Notes: generated by a model not told the origin, from the sequence alone. A DNA stretch of 64,000 bases from Pueribacillus theae (GCF_003097615.1 NZ_QCZG01000003.1:1-64000); one strand, 5' to 3'; shown: positions 31,410 through 39,151, numbered from the stretch's first letter. A program made the numbers and translations.

Positions 31410-32059
31410 AGGGAACCTGCATACTTTATTAATTTTCCTTTTTCGCCTGTTGAAATGAACCCTGCATTCGCTTCATCTGTGTCGATATGCATCTCAAGCT
31501 TGTAATTTGGCGAAACTCGAATGAGTACTTTTTCAAAAGAAACAGGCCTTTCATTCTCCGCCTGAACCCGGACAAAATCTCCGTTTTTTACAGAAAATGC
31601 TTCCGCATCATCAGGATGCATATGAATATGCGCCCCTGCGATGATTAGCCCTTCTTGTAAATAAATGCTGCCTTTCGGCCCTAAAATCGTAACAGGGGAT
31701 GAACCTTTTATATCGCCGGATTCCCGTATTGGCGGATCAAGTCCGAGCTGAATAGCATCGGTTTTGCTTATTTCGACTTGTGTTGCTTTTCTAATGGGGC
31801 CAAGTACGCGAACGTTATTCATGCTTCCTTTTGGGCCTGCAATGAGGACCGTTTCATTTGCCGCAAATTGTCCAGGTTGGGTTAAATCATTTTTTTTCGT
31901 TAATGCATACCCCTTTCCAAAAAGTGTTTCTAAATCAGCTTGACTTAGATGACAATGCCTGGCAGAAACAGCGATCGGAATCATTTTTGGAGGAAAAGGC
32001 TTACTCGAAAGTTGATTGATCACCTCCTCAACAATCGATTGGATAACCTCCTGCTTCAC
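31406..32059 (-). CDS. pduL: phosphate propanoyltransferase PduL
   Basis: Predicted 217-residue PduL-type phosphotransacylase that converts acyl-CoA + Pi to acyl phosphate + CoA inside microcompartments, recycling CoA. Residues 1-18 (MKQEVIQSIVEEVINQLS) form an amphipathic encapsulation helix. Zinc ligands are visible in both beta-barrel repeats: H35 and H37 in SARHCHL, and H144, H146, H148 in GAHIHMHP. The start is GTG at 32059 with AAAGGGGG upstream. It follows the third BMC-H gene after a 286-base gap that contains an inverted-repeat element. Confidence 0.93.
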   Translation of the reverse strand: MKQEVIQSIVEEVINQLSSKPFPPKMIPIAVSARHCHLSQADLETLFGKGYALTKKNDLTQPGQFAANETVLIAGPKGSMNNVRVLGPIRKATQVEISKTDAIQLGLDPPIRESGDIKGSSPVTILGPKGSIYLQEGLIIAGAHIHMHPDDAEAFSVKNGDFVRVQAENERPVSFEKVLIRVSPNYKLEMHIDTDEANAGFISTGEKGKLIKYAGSL

Positions 32060-32080
32060 TTCTATCGCCCCCTTTCTGAA

Positions 32081-32100
32081 CTCAGATGTCAGAAGCCTGA
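32081..32100 (+). repeat. short dispersed repeat family 2, copy 2
   Basis: CTCAGATGTCAGAAGCCTGA resembles the minus-strand copies at 24910-24935 and 58924-58955 and the plus-strand copy at 62957-62990. Confidence 0.4.
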
Positions 32101-32127
32101 TTGGTATAGCTTTGCTATATGATTAGG

Positions 32128-32290
32128 AACAAAAGATTTTAATAGCAGTCTTTTGAGTTTGGATATCTAAACGAAGAGAACCGAAGAGCGGTCAACATTG
32201 TTTTTACTCTCAGTCGCTCGGAAGGTCTCGAAGTGTCTTGAATGCATCCTTGCCAAACTCAAACCAACTGTGTTTAAAATCCTTTTATTC
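32128..32290. mobile_element. MITE-like inverted-repeat element inside the BMC operon
   Basis: The left arm (32128-32162: AAAAGATTTTAA, then CAGTC and TTTGAGTTTGG) is the imperfect reverse complement of the right arm (32253-32290: CCAAACTCAAA, ACTG, TTTAAAATCCTTTT). About 90 bases lie between, without an open frame. A related single arm is at 57952-57995. No transposase, and no convincing target duplication. Confidence 0.55.
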
Positions 32291-32345
32291 AATTTATATA
32301 GAATAAATTTTCTTTTCTAATTTTGCAGAAAGAGAACACAATCTA

Positions 32346-32639
32346 TTAAGTTTCGATATTTAATTTAGGCAAGATGCTTTCGAGTTCATTATGCGGGCGC
32401 GGAATCACATGAACAGATAGAAGTTCACCGACACGCTCCGCAGCTGCGGCTCCTGATTCCGTAGCGGCTTTTACAGCGCCGACGTCCCCTCTGACTAAAA
32501 CGGTTACAATCCCTCCGCCAACATGGACTTTGCCTACAACCTGGACATTCGCCGCTTTAACCATCGCATCAGCCGCTTCAATTGAAGCAACTAATCCTTT
32601 TGTTTCAATCATGCCTAAAGAAGTCAGCTCTCTTGACAT
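32346..32639 (-). CDS. BMC-H hexameric shell protein (copy 3, PduA-like)
   Basis: Predicted 97-residue single-domain BMC shell protein forming hexameric facet tiles. The domain starts at [20 protein letters not shown] and contains the pore loop HVGGG followed by [25 protein letters not shown] is a typical C-terminal end, extended by five residues. It is very close to the BMC-H at 32959-33237 (only about ten differences in the shared domain), so one arose by recent duplication. ATG at 32639 follows GGAGG with 7-base spacing. A start at 32657 is less well placed. Confidence 0.94.
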   Translation of the reverse strand: MSRELTSLGMIETKGLVASIEAADAMVKAANVQVVGKVHVGGGIVTVLVRGDVGAVKAATESGAAAAERVGELLSVHVIPRPHNELESILPKLNIET

Positions 32640-32660
32640 TTTTATTCCTCCACTCAATGT

Positions 32661-32957
32661 TTAAAATAATTTCCTTGTCCCCTCGTCAGGATTTGCGATC
32701 ACTTGAAAGGCGATAAGTGCTCCTAATTTTTCCGCAATCCGTTTCCCTGTTTCAACTGCTGCTTGCACAGCGCTAAGCTCTCCTTCAACTAAGATGGTAT
32801 ATAGCGCTTGACTCACCTCTTCCTGTTTCACAAGCATGACATCCGCAGACTTTAACATGGCATCCGCTACTGCGATTGAAGCTGCCGGCCCCAATGTTTC
32901 AATCATCCCTACCGCTTTCGCCACAGAAGTTCTACCTTCAAAATAAAAAGATTTCAT
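32661..32957 (-). CDS. BMC-H shell protein, divergent copy 2
   Basis: Predicted 98-residue single BMC domain with an N-terminal extension (KSFYFEGRTS) before the AVGMIETLGPAASIAVADAM core. The pore region differs strongly from its neighbours: KQEEVSQALYTILVEGELSAV in place of the VGGG loop, so the pore should be different in size and charge. It starts one base after the stop of the preceding BMC-H gene (TGA-A-ATG), which fixes the ATG at 32957. A longer frame to 33005 would run through the upstream gene. Likely a minor facet tile with its own transport role. Confidence 0.9.
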   Translation of the reverse strand: MKSFYFEGRTSVAKAVGMIETLGPAASIAVADAMLKSADVMLVKQEEVSQALYTILVEGELSAVQAAVETGKRIAEKLGALIAFQVIANPDEGTRKLF

Positions 32958-32958
32958 T

Positions 32959-33237
32959 TCATGGCAAAATGCCGGCAAGTTCATTGTGGGGGCGGGGAAT
33001 GACATGAACGGAAAGAAGCTCGCCTACACGCTGTGCCGCTTCGCTTCCAGAATCTGTCGCCGCCTTAACCGCACCAACATCTCCTGTAACTAGAACGGTA
33101 ACGATTCCTCCTCCGACATGAACTTTTCCTACTAGATTCACATTGGCCGCTTTCACCATTGCATCAGCCGCTTCCAGCGATGCGACCAATCCTTTCGTTT
33201 CAATCATACCGAGTGCACCGTTTATTTCTTTGCCCAT
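32959..33237 (-). CDS. BMC-H hexameric shell protein (copy 1, PduA-like)
   Basis: Predicted 92-residue BMC-H protein, first of the three shell genes in transcription order. Core [20 protein letters not shown], pore loop HVGGG, then [18 protein letters not shown] and the end HNELAGILP. The HVGGG segment corresponds to the KIGSG pore loop of PduA. ATG at 33237 has GAGGAGGGAAACAC upstream. 15 bases separate it from the aldehyde dehydrogenase stop. Nearly duplicate of 32346-32639. Confidence 0.94.
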   Translation of the reverse strand: MGKEINGALGMIETKGLVASLEAADAMVKAANVNLVGKVHVGGGIVTVLVTGDVGAVKAATDSGSEAAQRVGELLSVHVIPRPHNELAGILP

Positions 33238-33252
33238 GTGTTTCCCTCCTCA

Positions 33253-34812
33253 TTACATTTTCGTATATTGTTCGATGACGCTTTGCACTATTTGAGAGAT
33301 CTCTTCATGATCAATTGCCTGTGGTTTCATGGCTGTCTCTTTTACTACTTGATTAACGATTTCATGAATGTCATTCTTGTTCGAATGCTTTTCTATTTGA
33401 AGAATGCCAGGTTGGGATGGCTTTGGTATTGAAATTTCTTTCATTCCGTATGCGACACGTTTTATATTTAATAAATGGTGTGCTGTAATATTGTCCGATG
33501 AAATATTCCCGCCAAACGAACCACACCCAAGCGTTAAAGACGGTGTTAAGCCTGTTGTCGCCCCTGCTGCACCGATCGATGCGAGCGTGTTCACCATGAT
33601 TCGTGATACAGGCATGTGAAGACTAAACTTTTCCACTGCCTTTTCGTCATTTGAGTGAATGGAACAACTATGCCCCTTCCCACCAAGATGTAATAATTCA
33701 ACGCAAATGTTTATTGCTTCCTCATCATTCGCTGCTGTATATAAAGGAAAAATTGGCGCGAGCTTTTCGATTGAGAGTGGAATATCCCTTCCTATTCGTT
33801 CCTCTTCTGCGATTAAAACCCGGGTTTCATCAGGCACACGAAATCCGGCCATTTCAGCAATGATGCGGGCTGAACGTCCAACAATTTTCGGATTGAGCTT
33901 CCCTTTCGATGGAGAGATAACGTTTTCCAACATTGCCTTTTCAGATGAATCCAAGAAATAGCCACCGCCATTTTTTAGCTCTCTAACCGTCATTTCCTTA
34001 ATATTTTTATGAACGACAATCGCTTGTTCCGTCGAACAAAGCGTGCCATTATCGAACGTTTTGCTATCCATGATCATGTTGGCGGCCTTCCTTACATTGG
34101 CCGTTTTCTCAACATAAACAGGTCCATTGCCTGGCCCTACACCATAGGCAGGTTTTCCCGAGCTATAAGCCGCACGGACTAATCCCCCTCCACCTGTAGC
34201 CAAAATTAAATCGATATCTTTATGCTTCATCAATTCAGTCGTTGTAGCCAACGCCGGCCTTGTTATCCATCCGATTAATCCTTCCGGAGCGCCTGCTTCC
34301 ACTGCCGCCCGATGGCATATTTTTAGAGCTTCGACTGTACATTTCATCGCTGATGGATGCGGACTTACGACGATTCCATTTTGTGCTTTCAAGGAAATGA
34401 GTGTTTTAAAAATGGCTGTTGAAGTTGGATTTGTCGTCGGGCAAATCGCCGCAATCACCCCAAATGGATATGCAATTTCAGTGACCTTCAATTGATGATT
34501 GATTCGAATGACCCCTACTGTTTTTTCATCTTTAATTGATTCGTAGACACCCATTGAGCCTAGCTCGTTTTTTATTTTTTTATGCTCGATTACTCCCATG
34601 CCGGTTTCTTCAACTGCCAGCCGGGCTAGCCATTCGGACTTACTGTATGCGGCTTCTGCTATGTTTTTTACGATGTGGTCAACTTGTTCCTGAGAAAATT
34701 CCTGAAACCTATGTTGCGCTTCTTTCGACCGTTTCACAGCTTCTCTCATCTCTTGCATTGATTTCAAATCGTAATCAAGTTCGATCGCTGTCACACCTTC
34801 TTTCTTACACAT
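33253..34812 (-). CDS. CoA-acylating aldehyde dehydrogenase with tail targeting helices
   Basis: Predicted 519-residue enzyme of the PduP/EutE family that oxidises an aldehyde to acyl-CoA with NAD+. Catalytic C259 lies in NGTLCSTEQAIV, and CPTTNPTSTA (124-133) is the family motif that separates these from ordinary aldehyde dehydrogenases. After the catalytic domain a linker carries two amphipathic helices, IHEIVNQVVKETA (about 483-495) and EISQIVQSVIEQYTK (about 504-518). Both resemble encapsulation peptides, here placed C-terminally. ATG at 34812 lacks a good ribosome binding site and lies 5 bases after the stop of the 98-residue gene, implying translational coupling. Likely substrate is acetaldehyde or propionaldehyde made by the kinase/lyase pair. 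Confidence 0.92.
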   Translation of the reverse strand: MCKKEGVTAIELDYDLKSMQEMREAVKRSKEAQHRFQEFSQEQVDHIVKNIAEAAYSKSEWLARLAVEETGMGVIEHKKIKNELGSMGVYESIKDEKTVGVIRINHQLKVTEIAYPFGVIAAICPTTNPTSTAIFKTLISLKAQNGIVVSPHPSAMKCTVEALKICHRAAVEAGAPEGLIGWITRPALATTTELMKHKDIDLILATGGGGLVRAAYSSGKPAYGVGPGNGPVYVEKTANVRKAANMIMDSKTFDNGTLCSTEQAIVVHKNIKEMTVRELKNGGGYFLDSSEKAMLENVISPSKGKLNPKIVGRSARIIAEMAGFRVPDETRVLIAEEERIGRDIPLSIEKLAPIFPLYTAANDEEAINICVELLHLGGKGHSCSIHSNDEKAVEKFSLHMPVSRIMVNTLASIGAAGATTGLTPSLTLGCGSFGGNISSDNITAHHLLNIKRVAYGMKEISIPKPSQPGILQIEKHSNKNDIHEIVNQVVKETAMKPQAIDHEEISQIVQSVIEQYTKM

Positions 34813-34817
34813 AATGC

Positions 34818-35114
34818 TTAATTGTGTTGATGGAATTTAACCTGCTCTTGCCCCTGCGCCATTTCTGGCTTTATATTTTTCAACGAAAAAGTTAAATGCT
34901 TCCATCTTCGAATCTCTTCTTCGCTTAAAGGAAGCGGTTCTGATTGTCCTTCTGAAGGAAAAACTGAAACCTCTGAATACTTTAATGCAGAAGCAATCTC
35001 ATTCCACCTTTTTATTTCTTCATTTGTAAGAGCGTGCGGTTTCGGTTTTCGTTCAACACCTTCTAATTTTTCGATTACTAATTTTGTAATTTTTTCTATT
35101 AAAACAGGATCCAC
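34818..35114 (-). CDS. 98-residue BMC-associated protein with targeting helix and tandem repeat
   Basis: Not a family I recognise. The start is GTG at 35114, six bases after a perfect GGAGGT. This makes the N-terminus DPVLIEKITKLVIEKLEG, an amphipathic helix of the encapsulation-peptide type, right at the start of the protein. A basic proline linker (ERKPKP) leads to two related units: ALTNEEIKRWNEIASALK (28-45) and PLSEEEIRRWKHLTFSLK (62-79), 34 residues apart, sharing L-[TS]-x-E-E-I-x-R-W-x-x-[IL]-x-x-x-L-K. The C-terminus is Gln/His-rich. It lies between the kinase and the aldehyde dehydrogenase, 22 and 5 bases away. A scaffold or adaptor that links cargo to shell is the simplest guess. 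The ATG at 35147 would give an 11-base overlap with the kinase and a poor site. Confidence 0.75.
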   Translation of the reverse strand: MDPVLIEKITKLVIEKLEGVERKPKPHALTNEEIKRWNEIASALKYSEVSVFPSEGQSEPLPLSEEEIRRWKHLTFSLKNIKPEMAQGQEQVKFHQHN

Positions 35115-35136
35115 CGTTTCACCTCCGACCGTTTCG

Positions 35137-36168
35137 TCAATTGACATTTGAGTGTTCAAAATCTTCCAAATACTTTTCCGCCAAAGGATCGGTTTGTATC
35201 GTATACTCACTTCCCAATTCTTTCGTCGTTTCATTCTCCCGGCTGCCGACCCAAGAAATGAGCATCAGCCGGCGCATCATAATAAAAGTGGGGATTTCTT
35301 GCTCCTCCTCTTTCGAAAGGTGGCGAACTTTGCGGTACCCTTTCAGCCAGGCATCAATTAATGACGGAACATAATGCTTATGCTCTATAAAACTTAACGA
35401 AGTCCCCAAATCAAAAAGATACCAACCAAATCCACAATCATCAAAATCAATGACTTTGATATGTTCACCGTCTACGAGTAGATTTGCAAGACGCAAATCG
35501 CCATGGATTAAACCGAAACGAGTAGGCCCCTTTCCGAATTTATCCAACCGATGTTTAATCGTTTCTGATACTCTTTGAAACAATTTTTTTCTTTCCGGTG
35601 TCATTCCTAATCCATCTTGCCACCTTGCCCATTTCGGGTTTTCTCCAAGTATCGTTTCATAGTCCCATGTCAGCCGCTTGAACGAAGAAAAGGTTTGATG
35701 ATTTTTGATACTGTGTTCGTGCAGCTGTGCTGTAATTTCTCCAAGATTTTCAAACTGGCGAATGAGTTCACTCTCTTTATTTTCATCAGGGGCTTCCCCT
35801 TTTAAAAAAGTAAACAATGAACAACAATACTCCTGCGGGCCATCTTCAAGTTTCACTTTTTGAATATATTCGCCGTTATCCCCTACTATTGGAAGTGATA
35901 CCTCTATAGGGGAACTTTCGTGTATCGATTTTATCCAAGCCATTTCACTTTCGATTTCAGATTTCGTGTGGTAGTTTGGCCTGCATACTCGCAAAATATA
36001 TTTCTCTTGTTTCTCCTCGTTCGTTGCTAGGTATGTGGCATTTTCCGAATAGTTTAATAGCTTAATTGTCGAAGAGGTTAACACGGAAAAGGATTCTTTT
36101 GCTTTAGCCGCCACACGGTTAAACTTATTTACATGTGCCTGCCAAGCCTCCGCACCGTTCATGCTCAT
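35137..36168 (-). CDS. APH-family small-molecule kinase, probable amino-alcohol kinase
   Basis: Predicted 343-residue kinase of the aminoglycoside phosphotransferase/choline kinase fold. The catalytic loop is H222-G-D224-L-R-L-A-N229, and the Mg-binding site D241 lies in VIDFDDCGFGW. KYILRVCRP provides the ATP lysine-type segment. The same operon position in RMM (aminoacetone) microcompartments is taken by (S)-1-amino-2-propanol kinase, which phosphorylates the hydroxyl so that a class-III PLP lyase can eliminate phosphate and ammonia. ATG at 36168 follows AAGGGGAAATAGC. The gene starts 21 bases after the lyase stop. Alternatives are ethanolamine or another amino-alcohol as substrate. Confidence 0.82.
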   Translation of the reverse strand: MSMNGAEAWQAHVNKFNRVAAKAKESFSVLTSSTIKLLNYSENATYLATNEEKQEKYILRVCRPNYHTKSEIESEMAWIKSIHESSPIEVSLPIVGDNGEYIQKVKLEDGPQEYCCSLFTFLKGEAPDENKESELIRQFENLGEITAQLHEHSIKNHQTFSSFKRLTWDYETILGENPKWARWQDGLGMTPERKKLFQRVSETIKHRLDKFGKGPTRFGLIHGDLRLANLLVDGEHIKVIDFDDCGFGWYLFDLGTSLSFIEHKHYVPSLIDAWLKGYRKVRHLSKEEEQEIPTFIMMRRLMLISWVGSRENETTKELGSEYTIQTDPLAEKYLEDFEHSNVN

Positions 36169-36189
36169 GCTATTTCCCCTTTCTTATTA

Positions 36190-37449
36190 CTAAACGTGGT
36201 GGAATACATTTTTTGCCGCTTGTTTAATGCTTAACTCACACCGCGACAACAGTTCATCACAGTAATCTTTGTCTAAAAGGAGCCCCGGTTTAAATTGAAG
36301 GACTTTAGGATCAAGCATGGAATAAATTGCCCACACCCCATTGTCATATAGCGTACGCATGACGTGCTTCGCTCCCTCAGGATGGCTGAATTCAAGCCCC
36401 ATCACAACACCCAACTGCCGGATGCCGGCAAAAAAGTCCGGGTATTGCGTTTTGATCGTTTCAAGCCCTGAACGCAAATATCTTGCGACATAATCTACAT
36501 TCTCTACGACTTCTTTTCGCTGTGAAATTTCCAAAACTTTCATCGCAACAATGCAGCCTAATTCCGCCCCTCCGAAGGTGGAAATGTGCGCAAATCCATC
36601 TTCATTCATCCAATGGCCCGCTTTTTCGTTAACGATTGTAGCCCCAATTGGATAAATGCCGCCGCTCAAACCTTTTGATGTAACAAAAATATCCGGTTCA
36701 ATGCCGTAATGCTCGAATCCCCACAGTTTTCCTGTACGCATCAAGCCGGTTTGCACCTCATCTGCAATATACAGGGAACCATATCTTTCGCACATTTGTT
36801 TTACTGACGAAAGATACCCGGGCTTTGAAAGCGGAAATCCGTAAGTTGCTGGGATAGTTTCAACGATGACGCAGGCAGCATCCCTTGAAGAAAGTGCCGC
36901 TTCCATCGCATCCAAGTTGTTAAACGGAACATGGATAAATTCATCCGGATTGCCTTCACTGAGAAAAGGCTTCGAATACCGCTCGTTTCCGAGGGAAACA
37001 GCAAGCCCTGTATGGCCATGATAGGCATATTCAATCGAAATTACTTTTCTGCGCTTCGTCGCGTACCGGGCAGATTTTACCGCAACATCGATCGCTTCCC
37101 CTCCCCCGCTTGAAAAAATGGAATACTTTAAGTTTTCGGGAGTACATAGGGAAAATTGTTCAGCAAGCTTTGCCCGTGCGATCGAAGGAAAATGATGGTT
37201 GCCAATGTCGAACTCCTCCATCGCCCTTGTCAATGTTGAGATAATTTCCGGATTGCGGTGGCCCAAATTGTATGTTCCGCCATTTAAATGGACGTCCATA
37301 AGCTCTTTTCCGTTCATATCATACAAATAATAGCCTTCGCGTTTCCCTATAACTAGGTCTACTCCGTCAATTTGCCATTGTTTTGTCTTTCCCGGGTTCC
37401 ACCATGCCATTGATTTTTCAAGGACTGACTGTTTCGTTTCATTTAGCAT
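36190..37449 (-). CDS. class-III PLP enzyme, probable amino-alcohol phosphate phospho-lyase
   Basis: Predicted 419-residue fold-type-I PLP enzyme of the class-III aminotransferase family. The Schiff-base lysine is K259 in VTSKGLSGGIYPIG, D230 in IADEVQTG contacts the PLP ring nitrogen, and SSGGGEAIDVAVK binds phosphate. Class-III relatives next to amino-alcohol kinases are phospho-lyases (such as human ethanolamine-phosphate phospho-lyase and the RMM enzyme). They release aldehyde, ammonia and phosphate, which supplies substrate to the adjacent CoA-acylating aldehyde dehydrogenase. The ATG at 37449 has GGGGGAG at 7 bases. A true transaminase cannot be excluded. Confidence 0.82.
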   Translation of the reverse strand: MLNETKQSVLEKSMAWWNPGKTKQWQIDGVDLVIGKREGYYLYDMNGKELMDVHLNGGTYNLGHRNPEIISTLTRAMEEFDIGNHHFPSIARAKLAEQFSLCTPENLKYSIFSSGGGEAIDVAVKSARYATKRRKVISIEYAYHGHTGLAVSLGNERYSKPFLSEGNPDEFIHVPFNNLDAMEAALSSRDAACVIVETIPATYGFPLSKPGYLSSVKQMCERYGSLYIADEVQTGLMRTGKLWGFEHYGIEPDIFVTSKGLSGGIYPIGATIVNEKAGHWMNEDGFAHISTFGGAELGCIVAMKVLEISQRKEVVENVDYVARYLRSGLETIKTQYPDFFAGIRQLGVVMGLEFSHPEGAKHVMRTLYDNGVWAIYSMLDPKVLQFKPGLLLDKDYCDELLSRCELSIKQAAKNVFHHV

Positions 37450-37480
37450 TTGTTTTCTCCCCCACATCCTTTACAAAATG

Positions 37481-38257
37481 TTAAACATCATCCGCAATGA
37501 AAAGTTCAACTTCCCTTTCCGCTAAAATATTTCTCCATTCCGTTGGACAATTTTTATCCGTGATAATCATCGATGCTTCGGTTAGTGAGCAGACATGCGC
37601 AAATGTCGTTTTGCCAAATTTCGTATGATCGGCAAGAATAATCGCTTCATCTGCGCGCTCTATCATTTTTCGGGAAATGCTTGCACCGTGTAAATCATAA
37701 TCGGTAATCCCATCGATGGTAGACAATCCACCTGCCGCGATAAATGCTTTGTTCGCTTTCAACTGCTCAAGTGTTCTTTCTGTAAGCGGACCGCTCGTTA
37801 ATTTCTGGCTGCGTTCATATTCTCCGCCGATAAAAATAATACGGCCGTCAAATACTTCCTTTGCCATGAGAAAAACCGGCGCCGAATGTGTAATGAGCGT
37901 AATATTATTTTTCCCTTTGAGAAACCGGGCAATTTCCAATGGAGTCGTGCCGTGCCCAACCATAATGCTTTCGCCATCTTCGACAAGAGCGGCAGCCGCC
38001 TTGCAAATCGCCCGTTTTTCCTTTTCATTTAATGATGCTTTCTGGTCAAAAGGAAGTTCTCGGGAGTTAAATTTTGTTTTTACAGCACCGCCGTAAACTT
38101 TTTTCAATACACCTTCTTTTTCAAGCCTTTCAAGATCACGCCGTATCGTTTCACCTGAGACTTCAAGCTTTTCCGCCAACGAACTTACGTGTACTTTACC
38201 TTCCCTGTCTAGAAATTTCACAATGACTGGTTTTCGTTCTTCAAAGGATAGCGACAT
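37481..38257 (-). CDS. DeoR-family transcriptional regulator
   Basis: Predicted 258-residue repressor. N-terminal winged helix-turn-helix (RKPVIVKFLDREGKV to SGETIRRDLERLEKEGVL, about 8-51) and a C-terminal DeoR effector domain with GHGTTPLEIARFL, TSGPLTE and DLHGASIS, which in this family bind a phosphorylated sugar-like metabolite. Here the natural effector could be an amino-alcohol phosphate made by the kinase. It lies inside the operon between the SDR and the lyase genes, 31 bases after the lyase start. Two direct repeats upstream of the SDR gene are candidate operators. ATG at 38257 lies behind TAGGTGGG. Confidence 0.82.
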   Translation of the reverse strand: MSLSFEERKPVIVKFLDREGKVHVSSLAEKLEVSGETIRRDLERLEKEGVLKKVYGGAVKTKFNSRELPFDQKASLNEKEKRAICKAAAALVEDGESIMVGHGTTPLEIARFLKGKNNITLITHSAPVFLMAKEVFDGRIIFIGGEYERSQKLTSGPLTERTLEQLKANKAFIAAGGLSTIDGITDYDLHGASISRKMIERADEAIILADHTKFGKTTFAHVCSLTEASMIITDKNCPTEWRNILAEREVELFIADDV

Positions 38258-38309
38258 ATTTAACCCACCTAATCCAATGGTTGAATCACTGCTTATCGAT
38301 ATGGAATGA

Positions 38310-39089
38310 TTAGACTTCAGAAGCGCTTAAGTCTTCAGGCACCGTTTGGCCGCCATCAACGATAAGTAACTGGCCCGTAATAAAGCTCGCTTCTTTAGAT
38401 GCAAAGAAAAGTGCCGCATATCCGATATCTTCGACTTGCCCTAATTTCTTCAATGGAATGGCTGTCGTCATGTCTCTTAAATAATCTTCACCCATTCCTT
38501 CCAAGCCTTCCGTCAATATATTTCCTGGCAATACGGCATTAATCGTAATATTGTCTTTCGCCATCTCCAACGCCGCTGAACGCATATAGCCTAACTGTGC
38601 CGCTTTACTCGCCGCATAATGTGTCCAGCCTGCATAGCCAACTACAGGCCCGGTAATCGATGAGGTTAAAATGATGCGGCCATATTCTGCTTTCTTCAAA
38701 TGCGGCAGGCATGCTTGGACGGTGAGAAATGTACTTTTAATATTTGTATCCATCACTTGATTCCAATCTTCATCTGTCATTACTTCAATGCTTGCATTCG
38801 GAAAAATTCCGGCATTTGCACATAAAATGTCGATGCCGTCGTATTCTTTCACCACTTCTTTAACCATAGATTCAACTTCCTTGCGATCCGACACATCGGC
38901 AGAAAAAGCTTTGGCTCGCCCGCCGCTGCTTTCTATTTCAGCAGCAGCCGCTTCTGCATTCGCGAGGTTTCTTGCGACAATAGCTACATTTGCGCCGTAT
39001 TTTCCAAAAACTTGCGCAATTCCTTTCCCTATCCCTTTGCTGCCGCCGGTAACAACAACGGTTTTCCCATGAAAAGAACTGAACATCAT
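38310..39089 (-). CDS. SDR oxidoreductase, probable amino-ketone/amino-alcohol dehydrogenase
   Basis: Predicted 259-residue short-chain dehydrogenase. TGGSKGIGKGI is the cofactor motif, CANAGIF the structural motif, SSITG holds the catalytic Ser and YAASKAA the Tyr/Lys pair, and LLIVDGGQT the C-terminal motif. First gene of the microcompartment operon. In RMM/aminoacetone loci an SDR interconverts aminoacetone and 1-amino-2-propanol, which fits the kinase and lyase downstream. Start: ATG at 39089 (a second ATG follows at 39086), both within 5-8 bases of AAGGGG. The 40 extra codons to 39209 read through the promoter region. Confidence 0.82.
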   Translation of the reverse strand: MMFSSFHGKTVVVTGGSKGIGKGIAQVFGKYGANVAIVARNLANAEAAAAEIESSGGRAKAFSADVSDRKEVESMVKEVVKEYDGIDILCANAGIFPNASIEVMTDEDWNQVMDTNIKSTFLTVQACLPHLKKAEYGRIILTSSITGPVVGYAGWTHYAASKAAQLGYMRSAALEMAKDNITINAVLPGNILTEGLEGMGEDYLRDMTTAIPLKKLGQVEDIGYAALFFASKEASFITGQLLIVDGGQTVPEDLSASEV

Positions 39090-39151
39090 CACAGCCCCTT
39101 TTAACGTTTTATTTGAAATCAGCATAATTCCACAAAAGAAACACACGCTCG

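Larger units (their letters stand above)
32060..32345. other. intra-operon gap holding repeats
   Basis: Holds a repeat-family-2 copy (32081-32100) and the 163-bp inverted-repeat element (32128-32290). No gene. This is the only long gap between the shell genes and pduL. Confidence 0.6.

Noticed and set aside
32128-32290. Complete insertion sequence
   Set aside because: Only about 163 bp with no transposase frame; at best a non-autonomous element.
32661-33237. Two adjacent BMC-H genes as a split tandem-domain (BMC-T) gene
   Set aside because: Each has its own stop and start, and the first is nearly identical to the separate third BMC-H gene, so independent hexamer subunits are simpler.
26765-39089. 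Propanediol or ethanolamine (Pdu/Eut) microcompartment
   Set aside because: No B12-dependent diol dehydratase or ethanolamine ammonia-lyase genes, no reactivase and no cobalamin genes nearby.
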